From Erwinia sorbitola (lineage in GTDB: Bacteria; Pseudomonadota; Gammaproteobacteria; Enterobacterales; Enterobacteriaceae), in contig NZ_CP046509.1 in the NCBI RefSeq assembly GCF_009738185.1, positions 2,483,501-2,547,500 on the forward strand: 64,000 nt of DNA, given 5' to 3'. The position numbers and the translations under genes are program-made. How positions within the stretch are numbered: the first letter of the stretch is position 1; each line of letters begins with the position of its first letter. Shown piece by piece: positions 53,521-61,554 of the stretch. Below the pieces are notes generated by a model. The model saw only the letters and a list, made by a program, of their open reading frames with translations, searched no databases and was not told the DNA's origin.

Positions 53521-53589
53521 TTAAAAGATAGACCAGTTAAAGGGGTTTTCCAGCCAGCGGATGGCCAGATAGTAACTGATTGTTAGCAT
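53521..53589 (-). CDS. Possible 22-codon small protein next to sdsR
   Basis: MLTISYYLAIRWLENPFNWS plus two residues, ending 4 bases before the SdsR 5' end. The composition (aromatic, amphipathic, LENPFNW) looks like a real small membrane-associated peptide. The frame is open further upstream (VSAAAITM), so a non-ATG start is possible. No ribosome binding site is visible, so the call is weak. Confidence 0.3.
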   Translation of the reverse strand: MLTISYYLAIRWLENPFNWSIF

Positions 53590-53690
53590 TGTGATCGCGG
53601 CGGCAGAAACGGACAGTACGGAGTTTTCAGGAAATAATGGGAGCGAGGCGGACTGGCGTACCGGCTTGCGGGCACGCCAGGGTTACAGCA

Positions 53691-54026
53691 TTAATTACAG
53701 AGCTTTTCTGCGCGGGCAATAATCGGTGCAAGGCTCTTTTTCTGGCCCGGATGAGCAGGATCATCAGCCAGCATTTTCTCGACAGGAACGCCTTTCATCT
53801 GCCCGGCCTTCACTTTAGCTTCCGCTTCAGCATTGAGCGGATACTGCACCAGTGTTCCGTCGTTGATGGCAAACAGGACGTTACCCTTTTCACAGCTCAA
53901 CATCATCTCTTCGCGTGTGAAAGGCCAGTTTTCCTTGCCCATATCAAAACGACTGACGGTTTCGATACCGGCCATTGCACTGCTGCTGACGCCGAGTGCG
54001 ATACATAATAGTGCCATCTTTTTCAT
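53691..54026 (-). CDS. yebY: Periplasmic YebY family protein
   Basis: 111 residues (E. coli 113). The signal peptide MKKMALLCIALGVSSSAMAG is followed by TVSRFDMGKENWPFTREEMMLSC-type sequence, as in E. coli (VSRFEVGKDKWAFNREE). Ends SLAPIIARAEKLCN. It is encoded with copD and copC, so a role in copper handling is likely. Start ATG at 54026 begins the signal peptide; an upstream frame reaches 54095. Confidence 0.93.
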   Translation of the reverse strand: MKKMALLCIALGVSSSAMAGIETVSRFDMGKENWPFTREEMMLSCEKGNVLFAINDGTLVQYPLNAEAEAKVKAGQMKGVPVEKMLADDPAHPGQKKSLAPIIARAEKLCN

Positions 54027-54091
54027 CTTGCTCTGTACCTCAAACGATAAAACACAAACTAAATTGGGATAAGCTAAAACCAGACGCCCGC

Positions 54092-54970
54092 TCACGAAGG
54101 TTCGAGTATGGCAAACACAGCAACCACCAGCAGAACCAGCGCCGCCAGCCCGATTTCAACCAGCGTACTGTTAATAAACTGCTGCTGCGCCAGTGCTCCG
54201 CTGCGCTGAAAGCGCGGTACCAGCCAGTAGCGGTTGAACAGCGCGATGCCCATCATGATGCCAACCAACAGGGTTTTTAGCACCAGCAGCTGGCTGTACA
54301 GACGAAAAGTGACGGGCGGCCAGCCCAGCAGCAGTAGTGCATTCACTGCGCCGCTCACCAGTACCAGAATCACTGCCAGATGGCCATAACGCGAAAATCG
54401 CATCATGGTGCTGATAGCATCATAACGGCATGCCGGGTTACGGCCAGCCAACATCAAAAAGATCATCGGCAGCAGGCCCCCTGCCCAGAAAGCCGCACTC
54501 AGCAGATGCACCATCTGGTTTGTGCGCTGAAACACTCCGCCCCAGCCATCCAGCATCGCCGCATGCCCGGTAAAAGCCAGGCCAGCAAGCTGCATCACAC
54601 CGCACAGCAACAGGGTTTGCTGGCGCTGGTGGCCGCGCAACAACAGTGCCAGACAACCTGATACTGCCAGCGCCAGCTGCCACTGCCAGGCGTATCCGAA
54701 CTGAGTCTGTAACACCGCCAGCCAGACCTCGCTTTGCAGCGTATCCCGCCAGCCGTCACCCATCTGCCCGGTCTGTGCTGCCAGCAGCATTACCGCACTG
54801 AACAGCGTCAGCCAGACGCTGACCTTCATTAATGGCATCAGGCGGCGGGTCAGGCTGTCACGATAGCCCTTCGGGGCTAGCAGCACCGGGTAGACACCCG
54901 CCCCGACCAGCGACATCAGGGCGCAGAAATGCAGCCAGCGGCACAAAATATAGAAACCAGTCAGCGACAT
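54092..54970 (-). CDS. copD: Copper resistance membrane protein CopD (YebZ)
   Basis: 292 residues (E. coli YebZ 290). About eight membrane helices, with histidines at membrane edges (LCRWLHFCALMSL, TGHAAMLDG, NQMVHLLSAAFWAGG). CopD proteins are thought to move copper across the inner membrane together with CopC. It begins 1 base after copC ends. Confidence 0.94.
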   Translation of the reverse strand: MSLTGFYILCRWLHFCALMSLVGAGVYPVLLAPKGYRDSLTRRLMPLMKVSVWLTLFSAVMLLAAQTGQMGDGWRDTLQSEVWLAVLQTQFGYAWQWQLALAVSGCLALLLRGHQRQQTLLLCGVMQLAGLAFTGHAAMLDGWGGVFQRTNQMVHLLSAAFWAGGLLPMIFLMLAGRNPACRYDAISTMMRFSRYGHLAVILVLVSGAVNALLLLGWPPVTFRLYSQLLVLKTLLVGIMMGIALFNRYWLVPRFQRSGALAQQQFINSTLVEIGLAALVLLVVAVFAILEPS

Positions 54971-54971
54971 A

Positions 54972-55334
54972 TTACTTCACGCTAAAGGTGTAATTCCCTT
55001 TGGTTTTATGACCGTCTACTGAGAGTACATGCCATGTCACCTTATACTCTCCGCTGGTCAGCGGCTGCTTAAACTGCACACGCAGGGTGTTGTGCTGTTG
55101 AGGATCGCGTGCGGCTTTGATCTGCTCTACCGGTTGTTTATCTGTCCGGCTGACATCCACGCCGCTGAAAGCAGGCTCAATATCTTCACTGAAGGTGACA
55201 GTCAGGGACTCGGGCCATTCACTGCCGGCTGGATTTACCGCCGTGTACTGACTTTTCAGGTGAGCATGTGCGGAAACCTGTTGAGTAAACAGCGCTGCCA
55301 GTAAGAAGCCGGAAACCTTGAAGAAATGTCGCAT
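54972..55334 (-). CDS. copC: Periplasmic copper-binding protein CopC (YobA)
   Basis: 120 residues (E. coli 124). The signal peptide is cut after VSA to expose His1 of the mature protein (HAHLKSQ), the N-terminal half of a Cu(II) histidine-brace site; HVLSVDGHKTKGNY gives the later histidines. First gene of copC-copD-yebY. Confidence 0.95.
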   Translation of the reverse strand: MRHFFKVSGFLLAALFTQQVSAHAHLKSQYTAVNPAGSEWPESLTVTFSEDIEPAFSGVDVSRTDKQPVEQIKAARDPQQHNTLRVQFKQPLTSGEYKVTWHVLSVDGHKTKGNYTFSVK

Positions 55335-55501
55335 AAATCGCTATTATCCTTAACGAGACGCAGCGCCTTGCTGCCTGAGGCCGAAAGAATACTCTGCTTA
55401 AAAACGGGTGTCGAGGTGATAACAACTATCAATTGGCCCCCAAACTTGCTAATCAGTGCCTTCTGCATTATTTTCTGCCACATACTACGGGGGGAAATAC
55501 C

Positions 55502-55732
55502 ATGAGCTACAACCTGGCTATATTGCCGCAGGAAGAAAAAGACAAAGTTAATGTAGATCTGGCTGCAGCCGGAGTGGCATTCAAAGAACGCTATAATATG
55601 CCGGTTATCGCCGAAATGGTGGCTCGTGAACAGCCGGAAGCCCTGCAAGAGTGGTTCCGGCAGCGTCTGACACACTATCGTCAGGCCTCAATGTCGCTCT
55701 CTCGCCTGCCGTATGAACCTAAGCAAAAATAG
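55502..55732 (+). CDS. holE: DNA polymerase III theta subunit HolE
   Basis: 76 residues, the E. coli length. KDKVNVDLAAAGVAFKERYN and LSRLPYEPK are nearly unchanged. Theta stabilises the epsilon proofreading subunit. Start MSYNLAILPQEE at 55502 was chosen by alignment. Divergent from copC, as in E. coli. Confidence 0.97.
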   Translation: MSYNLAILPQEEKDKVNVDLAAAGVAFKERYNMPVIAEMVAREQPEALQEWFRQRLTHYRQASMSLSRLPYEPKQK

Positions 55733-55801
55733 GGGCTTGTGTTTTTTTCCCGCTTCGGTTGAGATAAGGGCCTTCCCTTACTTCTAATGGTGGGATTTCT
55801 T

Positions 55802-56560
55802 ATGTCCAGCTGGACTATCGCGGCAGCACAGTCAGGTTCTCGTCCGGGTGATATCGACTGGAATATCCAGCATCATATTGAATTTATTCATCAGGCTGCG
55901 GCGCGTGACGTCGACCTGCTGATGTTTCCTGAACTTTCCCTGACGGGCTATGAACTTCCGCTAATGGCTGAACTGGCGCTCTCGCTCGACGATCTGCGTC
56001 TGCAAACTTTTGCTATTGCGGCACAGCAGCACCAGATGGGCATCAGCGTCGGTCTGCCGTTGAAGGCGGAGGATAATGTCCGGCTCTCCGCATTAACGTT
56101 TCTGCCGGACGGTACCCGTATTGCCTACAGCAAACGTAATCTCTACGGTCCGGAGAAAGATATTTTCACGGCTGGCAGTACGCTGCCGATGTTCGGCTAT
56201 CAGCATCATCAGGTAGCGTTAGCCATCTGTGCCGATATCAGCGTTGAAGCCTATGCGCGTGATGCCGCCCAGCGCGGTGCAGACCTGTATGCCACCAGCG
56301 TGCTGGTCTCAGAACAGGGTTACGAAGCAGACTGTAGCTATCTCGCCCGCTGGTCGCGCGACTATCAAATGGCAGTGATGATGGCAAACCACGCCTGGCC
56401 TACTGGCGGCTATCTATGTGCGGGAAAAAGTGCCTTCTGGGATCCAAATGGTCGCCAGGTGATTCGCGGGGGCGAAGGCGAACAGCTGATTATCGCACGA
56501 CGAGACGGTAATCATTGGCAAGGGGAGATGCTTTCGTTACCCTGCCCCTCGGTTATTTAA
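55802..56560 (+). CDS. yobB: Nitrilase-superfamily hydrolase YobB
   Basis: 252 residues. The catalytic Glu-Lys-Cys triad is visible in MFPELSLTGYE (about residue 42), AYSKRNLYGPEKD (about 113) and LAICADISVE (about 145). Members hydrolyse amides or nitriles; the substrate is unknown. E. coli YobB is shorter (218). ATG 55802 has GGTGGGAT upstream. It is 12 bases ahead of exoX on the same strand. Confidence 0.9.
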   Translation: MSSWTIAAAQSGSRPGDIDWNIQHHIEFIHQAAARDVDLLMFPELSLTGYELPLMAELALSLDDLRLQTFAIAAQQHQMGISVGLPLKAEDNVRLSALTFLPDGTRIAYSKRNLYGPEKDIFTAGSTLPMFGYQHHQVALAICADISVEAYARDAAQRGADLYATSVLVSEQGYEADCSYLARWSRDYQMAVMMANHAWPTGGYLCAGKSAFWDPNGRQVIRGGEGEQLIIARRDGNHWQGEMLSLPCPSVI

Positions 56561-56572
56561 ACGGGAGAAGGT

Positions 56573-57238
56573 ATGTTACGCGTTATAGACACGGAAACCT
56601 GTGGCCTGCAGGGTGGTATTGTCGAAGTGGCATCGGTGGATGTGATCGACGGAAAGATCGTCAATCCGATGAGCGATCTGATCTCCCCCGACCGCCCTAT
56701 CAGCCATCAGGCCATGGCGATCCATAAAATTACTGAAGCGATGGTGCAGGGAAAACCGACCATCGAGCAGGCAATTACCCGCTATCACGGCAGTCCTTAC
56801 TATGTGGCGCACAATGCCAGTTTTGACCGTCGTGTACTGCCGGAGATGCCCGGCGAATGGATCTGTACTATGGCCCTCTCCCGCCGTCTGTGGCCGGGGT
56901 TGAAATACAGTAATCAGGCGCTGCGCGAATCATTACAGCTGGAAGTCACTCCTCCTGCGGAACTCCATGCTCACCGCGCGCTGTATGACTGCTACGTTAC
57001 GGCGGCGCTGCTGATACGGATTATGTCATTTAGCGGCTGGGATGCGCCGGAGATGATTCGCCGCATTGAGGTGAAGGGATCGTATAACACCTTCCCGTTC
57101 GGCAAATATCGCGGGCAGAAAGTGGATGATGTGGCGAAGAAAGATCCGGGATATTTAAAGTGGATGTTGAAAAATATCACGGATCTGAAGCCCGACTTAC
57201 GCAGTGCAATGCAGCGGGCGCTGAGTGCGTCGGATTAA
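56573..57238 (+). CDS. exoX: Exodeoxyribonuclease X ExoX
   Basis: 221 residues (E. coli 220). A DEDDh 3'-5' exonuclease: RVIDTETCGLQGG (Exo I), YYVAHNASFDRRVLP (Exo II) and HAHRALYDCYVTAALL (Exo III with the histidine). It acts in mismatch repair and end trimming. It follows yobB and overlaps the ptrB 3' end by 4 bases on the opposite strand. Confidence 0.96.
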   Translation: MLRVIDTETCGLQGGIVEVASVDVIDGKIVNPMSDLISPDRPISHQAMAIHKITEAMVQGKPTIEQAITRYHGSPYYVAHNASFDRRVLPEMPGEWICTMALSRRLWPGLKYSNQALRESLQLEVTPPAELHAHRALYDCYVTAALLIRIMSFSGWDAPEMIRRIEVKGSYNTFPFGKYRGQKVDDVAKKDPGYLKWMLKNITDLKPDLRSAMQRALSASD

Positions 57239-59295
57239 ACTGACTTCTGCGGTAACAGGCCGCTGGCAAGGGCTATCAAAAACGCATACTCCAGCGCTAC
57301 CCCTTCGTAAGCTTTGAAGCGCCCTGATTTGCCGCCGTGACCGGAATCCATATCTGTGTGCAGTAACAGCAGATGATCGTCGGTCTTCAGTTCGCGCAGT
57401 TTCGCCACCCATTTTGCCGGCTCCCAATACTGTACCTGGGAATCGTGCAGACCGGTGGTGATCAACAGATGCGGATAGTCCTGTGCCGTGACGTTGTCAT
57501 ACGGGCTGTACTGCCTGATATAGTGATAATACTGCTCATCAGCGGGGTTCCCCCACTCATCATACTCTCCGGTGGTGAGTGGAATAGTTTCATCCAGCAT
57601 CGTTGTTACCACATCAACAAACGGCACCTGTGCTACCACACCATGAAAACGCTCCGGCACCATGTTGATCACCGCTCCCATCAACAGGCCGCCTGCGCTC
57701 CCCCCCATCGCGTAGACTTTTTCCGCATTACCGTACTTTCTTGCCACCAGCGCATTGGTGGTATCAATAAAATCGTTGAAGGTGTTCATTTTATTCAGCA
57801 GACGGCCATCGTCGTACCACTGCTGGCCCATCTCACCGCCACCGCGAATGTGGGTCAGGGCAAAAACAAAACCGCGATCCAACAGGCTGAGACGGCTGGC
57901 GCTGAAATCCGCATCCATGCTGCTGCCATAGGAGCCGTAGCCGTAAACCAGCAGCGGGTTGGTTCCCGGCTGATAGCTGTCTATGCGATAAACCAGTGAC
58001 ACCGGCACGTCCACACCGTCACGCATGGTGATCCAGTGGCGTTCACTGCGATAACAAGCTGCATCAAAGCCTTTCACTTCAGTCTGCTTCAGTACCTGCC
58101 GCTCACCGGTATCCAGATCCAGCTCAAACAGCGTATCCGGCGTGGTCATCGACGAGTAGCCGTAACGCACTTTACTACTTTCAGGCGTCGGGTTATGGCC
58201 GATCCAGGTTACATATGCCGGATCATCAAAGGCGATGCTGGTGCTCTCTCCGCTCTGCCAGTTGATCTGACGCAGACTGGTCAGCCCCTGCTGGCGCTCC
58301 TCAACCACCAGCCAGTCCCGGAACAGTGTGTAACCTTCCAGCACGATGTTATCGCGTGGAGCAATCAGCGGCTGCCACTGCGACTCGTCGGCGCTGTCGC
58401 TGCGATAGAGTCCGAAATTTTTACCTTCACGGTTTGAACGCACATAGAAGTGGCCCTGGTAGTGATCGACGCTATATTCATGATCTTTACGGCGTGCAGA
58501 GAAGAGCTGCGGCTGCGCCTCAGGCTGAACAGCATCCAGCAACAGGATCTCGCTGGTGGTGCTGCTGCCCAGTGCAATGGCGATAAACTCTTCCGAGGTG
58601 GTTTTGTAAACGCTGACATAAAAGGTGTCATCCAGCTCTTCATAGACCAGCCGATCCTGCTGCTGGGATGTGCCGAGCGTATGCCGCCAGACCTGATAAG
58701 GCAGCAACGTTTTTTTGTCCTTCAGCACATAGTAAAGAGTTTGCGAATCACCGGCCCACGTCATTGCCGAAGAGACACCCTCCAGCACTTCCGGATACCA
58801 CTCCCCGCTGGTCAGATTACAGAAGCGAATGCCGTAAACGCGGCGCGAGAGGAAATCCTCAGCCACGGCCATAATCTGGTTATCAGGGCTGATCGCCACA
58901 CCACCCAGGGTATAAAACTCATGGTCAGCCGCACGCAGGTTGCCGTCCAGCAGCGTATTCCACGCCTCCGGGGTTTCCGTATCGGCTGGCTGACGGGCAT
59001 AAATGGTGTATTCATTACCCTCTTCATAGCGGCTCTGATAGCGATAACCTTTTTTGACATACGGTACTGAATGGTCACGTGCCGGAATGCGCTCGATAAT
59101 CTCCTGCAACAGTTCTGCCTGTAACGCCTGCTGCGGCAGAAGCTGCTGCTGACAGTAATCATTTTCAGCCCGCAGATATTCCAGCACTTCTGGTGCCTGG
59201 CGTTCGTCGTCGCGCAGCCAGTAATAGTTATCAATGCGGGTCTCGCCGTGCAGCGTCATCTGGTGGGGAATTTTCTTGGCTTTTGGAGGTGTCAT
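57235..59295 (-). CDS. ptrB: Oligopeptidase B PtrB
   Basis: 686 residues, the E. coli length. A prolyl-oligopeptidase-family serine peptidase that cleaves small peptides after lysine or arginine in the cytoplasm. The beta-propeller fills about 80-400, and the alpha/beta-hydrolase domain carries the nucleophile in YAMGGSAGGLLMG and the histidine in DMDSGHGGKSG. Overlaps exoX tail-to-tail by 4 bases. Confidence 0.97.
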   Translation of the reverse strand: MTPPKAKKIPHQMTLHGETRIDNYYWLRDDERQAPEVLEYLRAENDYCQQQLLPQQALQAELLQEIIERIPARDHSVPYVKKGYRYQSRYEEGNEYTIYARQPADTETPEAWNTLLDGNLRAADHEFYTLGGVAISPDNQIMAVAEDFLSRRVYGIRFCNLTSGEWYPEVLEGVSSAMTWAGDSQTLYYVLKDKKTLLPYQVWRHTLGTSQQQDRLVYEELDDTFYVSVYKTTSEEFIAIALGSSTTSEILLLDAVQPEAQPQLFSARRKDHEYSVDHYQGHFYVRSNREGKNFGLYRSDSADESQWQPLIAPRDNIVLEGYTLFRDWLVVEERQQGLTSLRQINWQSGESTSIAFDDPAYVTWIGHNPTPESSKVRYGYSSMTTPDTLFELDLDTGERQVLKQTEVKGFDAACYRSERHWITMRDGVDVPVSLVYRIDSYQPGTNPLLVYGYGSYGSSMDADFSASRLSLLDRGFVFALTHIRGGGEMGQQWYDDGRLLNKMNTFNDFIDTTNALVARKYGNAEKVYAMGGSAGGLLMGAVINMVPERFHGVVAQVPFVDVVTTMLDETIPLTTGEYDEWGNPADEQYYHYIRQYSPYDNVTAQDYPHLLITTGLHDSQVQYWEPAKWVAKLRELKTDDHLLLLHTDMDSGHGGKSGRFKAYEGVALEYAFLIALASGLLPQKSV

Positions 59296-59400
59296 AGTCT
59301 CTTCGCAGTTGCTGTGCCTGCTGTAAGGTTGGCAGCAACCCGACTGATTAACAAGCCGTTATCGTTAACCGACAGTAATTTTTAACCGGAAGTTTTTACA

Positions 59401-59434
59401 CAGGCGATATACCCGGCATGAGGTATATCGCCTG
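59401..59434 (-). terminator. Perfect 13-bp hairpin after yebE
   Basis: CAGGCGATATACC and GGTATATCGCCTG pair perfectly with an 8-nt loop, 7 bases behind yebE on the minus strand. Confidence 0.7.
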
Positions 59435-59441
59435 ACCGGAA

Positions 59442-60095
59442 TCAGGCAGTAATCTTCTGCTTCTCCGCACGAATATCAGTTTCAATGGATTGGCGCACGT
59501 CCAGAGGGATCTTCAATGCATCGCCCAACGCCTGCAAATAGCTGCGCTCCATAAAGTGATCGACATCAATGACAAGGTTGCTAAGGAAGTAGACTTCCAG
59601 CGCCTCCTCCTCATTTTTTACATCAATCGCCAGCTTCTGAGGGTCGAGCGGTGAATCGATGGCGCGCTGCACCAGCTGCTCCCCCTGCGCCCCTAAACCG
59701 GACTGGCGAATATGTTCATCAATGGCCTTACGTTCTTCGCTGTCGATATGGCCATCACTCTTGGCGGCAAAGACCAGCGCCTCAATCAGCCGTTCAGCAC
59801 GGCGATCCACCGGGGAGCTCTGCTGACCGAACTCTGGCTGATCCTGATGAGTTTCGCTCACCCGCTGTTTATATTTATTCCACAGCAGCGCACCCGCTGC
59901 GGCACCGCCGCCGATGATCACGGCATTTTTACCGTACTTCATCAGCAGATTACGCGAAGATTTGCTGGCAATCAGCAACCCTGCCAAGCCGCCAAGTGCG
60001 CCGGGGGCAAGCATTTTGCTTAATCCTTCGCCACCCGCTGAAGATTTACCTGCTTTGCCTAAAACCGTCTGAATCTGTTGCAGCCAGTTGCTCAT
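59442..60095 (-). CDS. yebE: DUF533 inner-membrane protein YebE
   Basis: 217 residues (E. coli 219). N-terminal MSNWLQQIQTVLGKAG, then a glycine/alanine-rich membrane segment (about 60-76, NAVIIGGGAAAGALLW), then a TerB-like helical domain (about 105-215, LVFAAKSDGHIDSEERKAID). Cpx- and stress-related in E. coli; molecular role unknown. Frame extends to 60185 but 60095 aligns with E. coli. Confidence 0.93.
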   Translation of the reverse strand: MSNWLQQIQTVLGKAGKSSAGGEGLSKMLAPGALGGLAGLLIASKSSRNLLMKYGKNAVIIGGGAAAGALLWNKYKQRVSETHQDQPEFGQQSSPVDRRAERLIEALVFAAKSDGHIDSEERKAIDEHIRQSGLGAQGEQLVQRAIDSPLDPQKLAIDVKNEEEALEVYFLSNLVIDVDHFMERSYLQALGDALKIPLDVRQSIETDIRAEKQKITA

Positions 60096-60294
60096 TGTGA
60101 ATCCTTCATTAGCGGAAAACTCCACAATAAAGCAGCCCGCGTCAGGAAACGTCAAAGGGTGAAAAGGCTGTAAAATTTCGCACAATCCATCATAACCAGC
60201 AAACAGATATCATCCGTTCAGTACGTGTTTATTTGTGAGATACGCAACTTGTCTCTACCCTCAAAGGGCAAACCACAGAGGAGGTAACACACCG

Positions 60295-61107
60295 ATGGCA
60301 TTTATAGACAACCCGTTATTTATTAATACCATCCTGCTTGGCGGCAGCAGCGAGGAGAAATTACATGCGGCCGCAGCGGCAGGTTTTAATCAGGTTGAGC
60401 TGTGGCAGCAGGATGTGGCTGAAGCGACGGGTGATGACGCAGCGCTGGCAGATCTCTGTCAGCAGCTTTCTCTGGGGCTGACGGATTACCAGGTGCTGCT
60501 GGATTTTGACGGTGCACCAGCGGATCTGCGCGCAGATAAACGCCGGGAGGCATTGCAGATGATGACAACGGCGCAACGTCTGGGGGCATCGACGCTGCTG
60601 GTACCCGCCTCTACCCATCCACAGTGCTGCGTTAACCGCATTGATGAGGATTTGGGGTGGCTGGTGAATGAGGCGGCAGATCGTGGTCTGCGTGTGGCCT
60701 ATGAAGCAATGGCCTGGAGCACACATATTAATAACACAGCACAGGCATGGCAGCGCATACAGAAAATTGATGCCCCTAATCTTGGGCTGGTGGTGGATGC
60801 TTTCCATATTTTTGTGCGCCAGAGAACGCTGGCTGACCTCGCCGGTATTCCGGCAGAGAAGATTTTTTTGGTGCAGCTGTCAGATTTAGATTATCAGCCC
60901 GATGCCAGGCATCTTATCGATACCGCCCGTCATCACCGGCTCTTGCCCGGCGAGGGTAAATATCCCCTGAAGGATTTATTGCAGCATTTACAGCAGATAG
61001 ATTATCGTGGCCCGCTGGGGCTGGAAGTGTTTAACGACCAGCGCCATGCTGCTAATCCCCTTATTACGGCAAAAGCAGCGATGGCGTCACTACGCGGGCT
61101 ACTGTAA
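60295..61107 (+). CDS. TIM-barrel sugar isomerase/epimerase or dehydroshikimate dehydratase-like
   Basis: 270 residues of the AP-endonuclease-2/xylose-isomerase-like barrel. Predicted metal ligands lie in VAYEAMAWSTHINN, LVVDAFHIFVRQ, FLVQLSDLD and LGLEVFND, the Glu-Asp-Gln-Glu layout seen in 3-dehydroshikimate dehydratases (QuiC-like). That would feed quinate/shikimate into protocatechuate, but inositol or sugar epimerases share the fold, so the substrate stays open. The start at 60295 begins MAFIDNPLFINTILLG, with AGGAGG upstream. It takes the place of yebF between yebE and yebG. Confidence 0.75.
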   Translation: MAFIDNPLFINTILLGGSSEEKLHAAAAAGFNQVELWQQDVAEATGDDAALADLCQQLSLGLTDYQVLLDFDGAPADLRADKRREALQMMTTAQRLGASTLLVPASTHPQCCVNRIDEDLGWLVNEAADRGLRVAYEAMAWSTHINNTAQAWQRIQKIDAPNLGLVVDAFHIFVRQRTLADLAGIPAEKIFLVQLSDLDYQPDARHLIDTARHHRLLPGEGKYPLKDLLQHLQQIDYRGPLGLEVFNDQRHAANPLITAKAAMASLRGLL

Positions 61108-61119
61108 GACTGGTACAGA

Positions 61120-61416
61120 TTATACTGCGCGCAACCTGGCCTCGGCAGACTCTTCGCTGTCATCAGCGGCACTGTGATTTTCCGGCAGCTTGCCGCTGCG
61201 CAGGATCTGTTGCAGAGCGTCTTTATTTTCTGCCATAAACATACCCAGAGCTTCACCCTGCTGTTCTTCAATTTCAAGCGGGCTGGCAATCAGCCAGTCA
61301 GCAAAAACTTCTGCCAGGTCGAGCATTTTGTCGTAAGCATCCGCTTCTTTTTTACTGGCAAATGTCATCTTTTCCTCACCTTTTCTGACGACAACGTATT
61401 TGATTTCAACAGCCAT
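61120..61416 (-). CDS. yebG: SOS-induced protein YebG
   Basis: 98 residues (E. coli 96), matching over MAVEIKYVVVRKGEEKMTFA and DKMLDLAEVFADWL. It is a long-known LexA target of unclear function. A clean LexA box is 19 bases upstream, so DNA damage should induce it. The tail (SAADDSEESAEARLRAV) is acidic and alanine-rich. Confidence 0.96.
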   Translation of the reverse strand: MAVEIKYVVVRKGEEKMTFASKKEADAYDKMLDLAEVFADWLIASPLEIEEQQGEALGMFMAENKDALQQILRSGKLPENHSAADDSEESAEARLRAV

Positions 61417-61434
61417 GGTTTTTGTCCTGTTTAC

Positions 61435-61450
61435 CTGTATTTTTATACAG
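61435..61450. promoter_or_regulatory. LexA (SOS) box of yebG
   Basis: CTGT-ATTTTTAT-ACAG matches the LexA consensus CTGT N8 ACAG exactly, with an A/T-only centre. It overlaps the expected yebG promoter. Confidence 0.92.
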
Positions 61451-61497
61451 TGTATCAGCGTCGGTTTTTTGACTCAAGTGTAAAGTGCGGGATGATC

Positions 61498-61513
61498 ACG
61501 CAAACGTTTTCGT
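61498..61513. promoter_or_regulatory. PurR box of purT
   Basis: ACGCAAACGTTTTCGT is the PurR consensus without a mismatch, 42 bases before the purT start; TTTATACTG directly after it may hold the -10 region. Confidence 0.92.
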
Positions 61514-61554
61514 TTATACTGCGCGCGTTTTTTCAATCCATTCAGGTAGAGATT

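Larger units (their letters stand above)
53270..53690. other. Intergenic region holding sdsR
   Basis: 421 bases between the small membrane gene and yebY. It contains the sRNA gene sdsR (53417-53517) and a short reading frame next to it (53521-53589). The remaining 53270-53416 shows no gene; E. coli encodes RyeA/SraC on the opposite strand across sdsR, and such an antisense RNA could exist here too. Confidence 0.6.

Noticed and set aside
53637..54008. Plus-strand 123-codon frame opposite yebY
   Set aside because: Antisense to yebY, whose signal peptide and family match are clear.
58450..59070. Plus-strand 206-codon frame inside ptrB
   Set aside because: Long because of ptrB codon bias on the other strand; no motif and no start signal.
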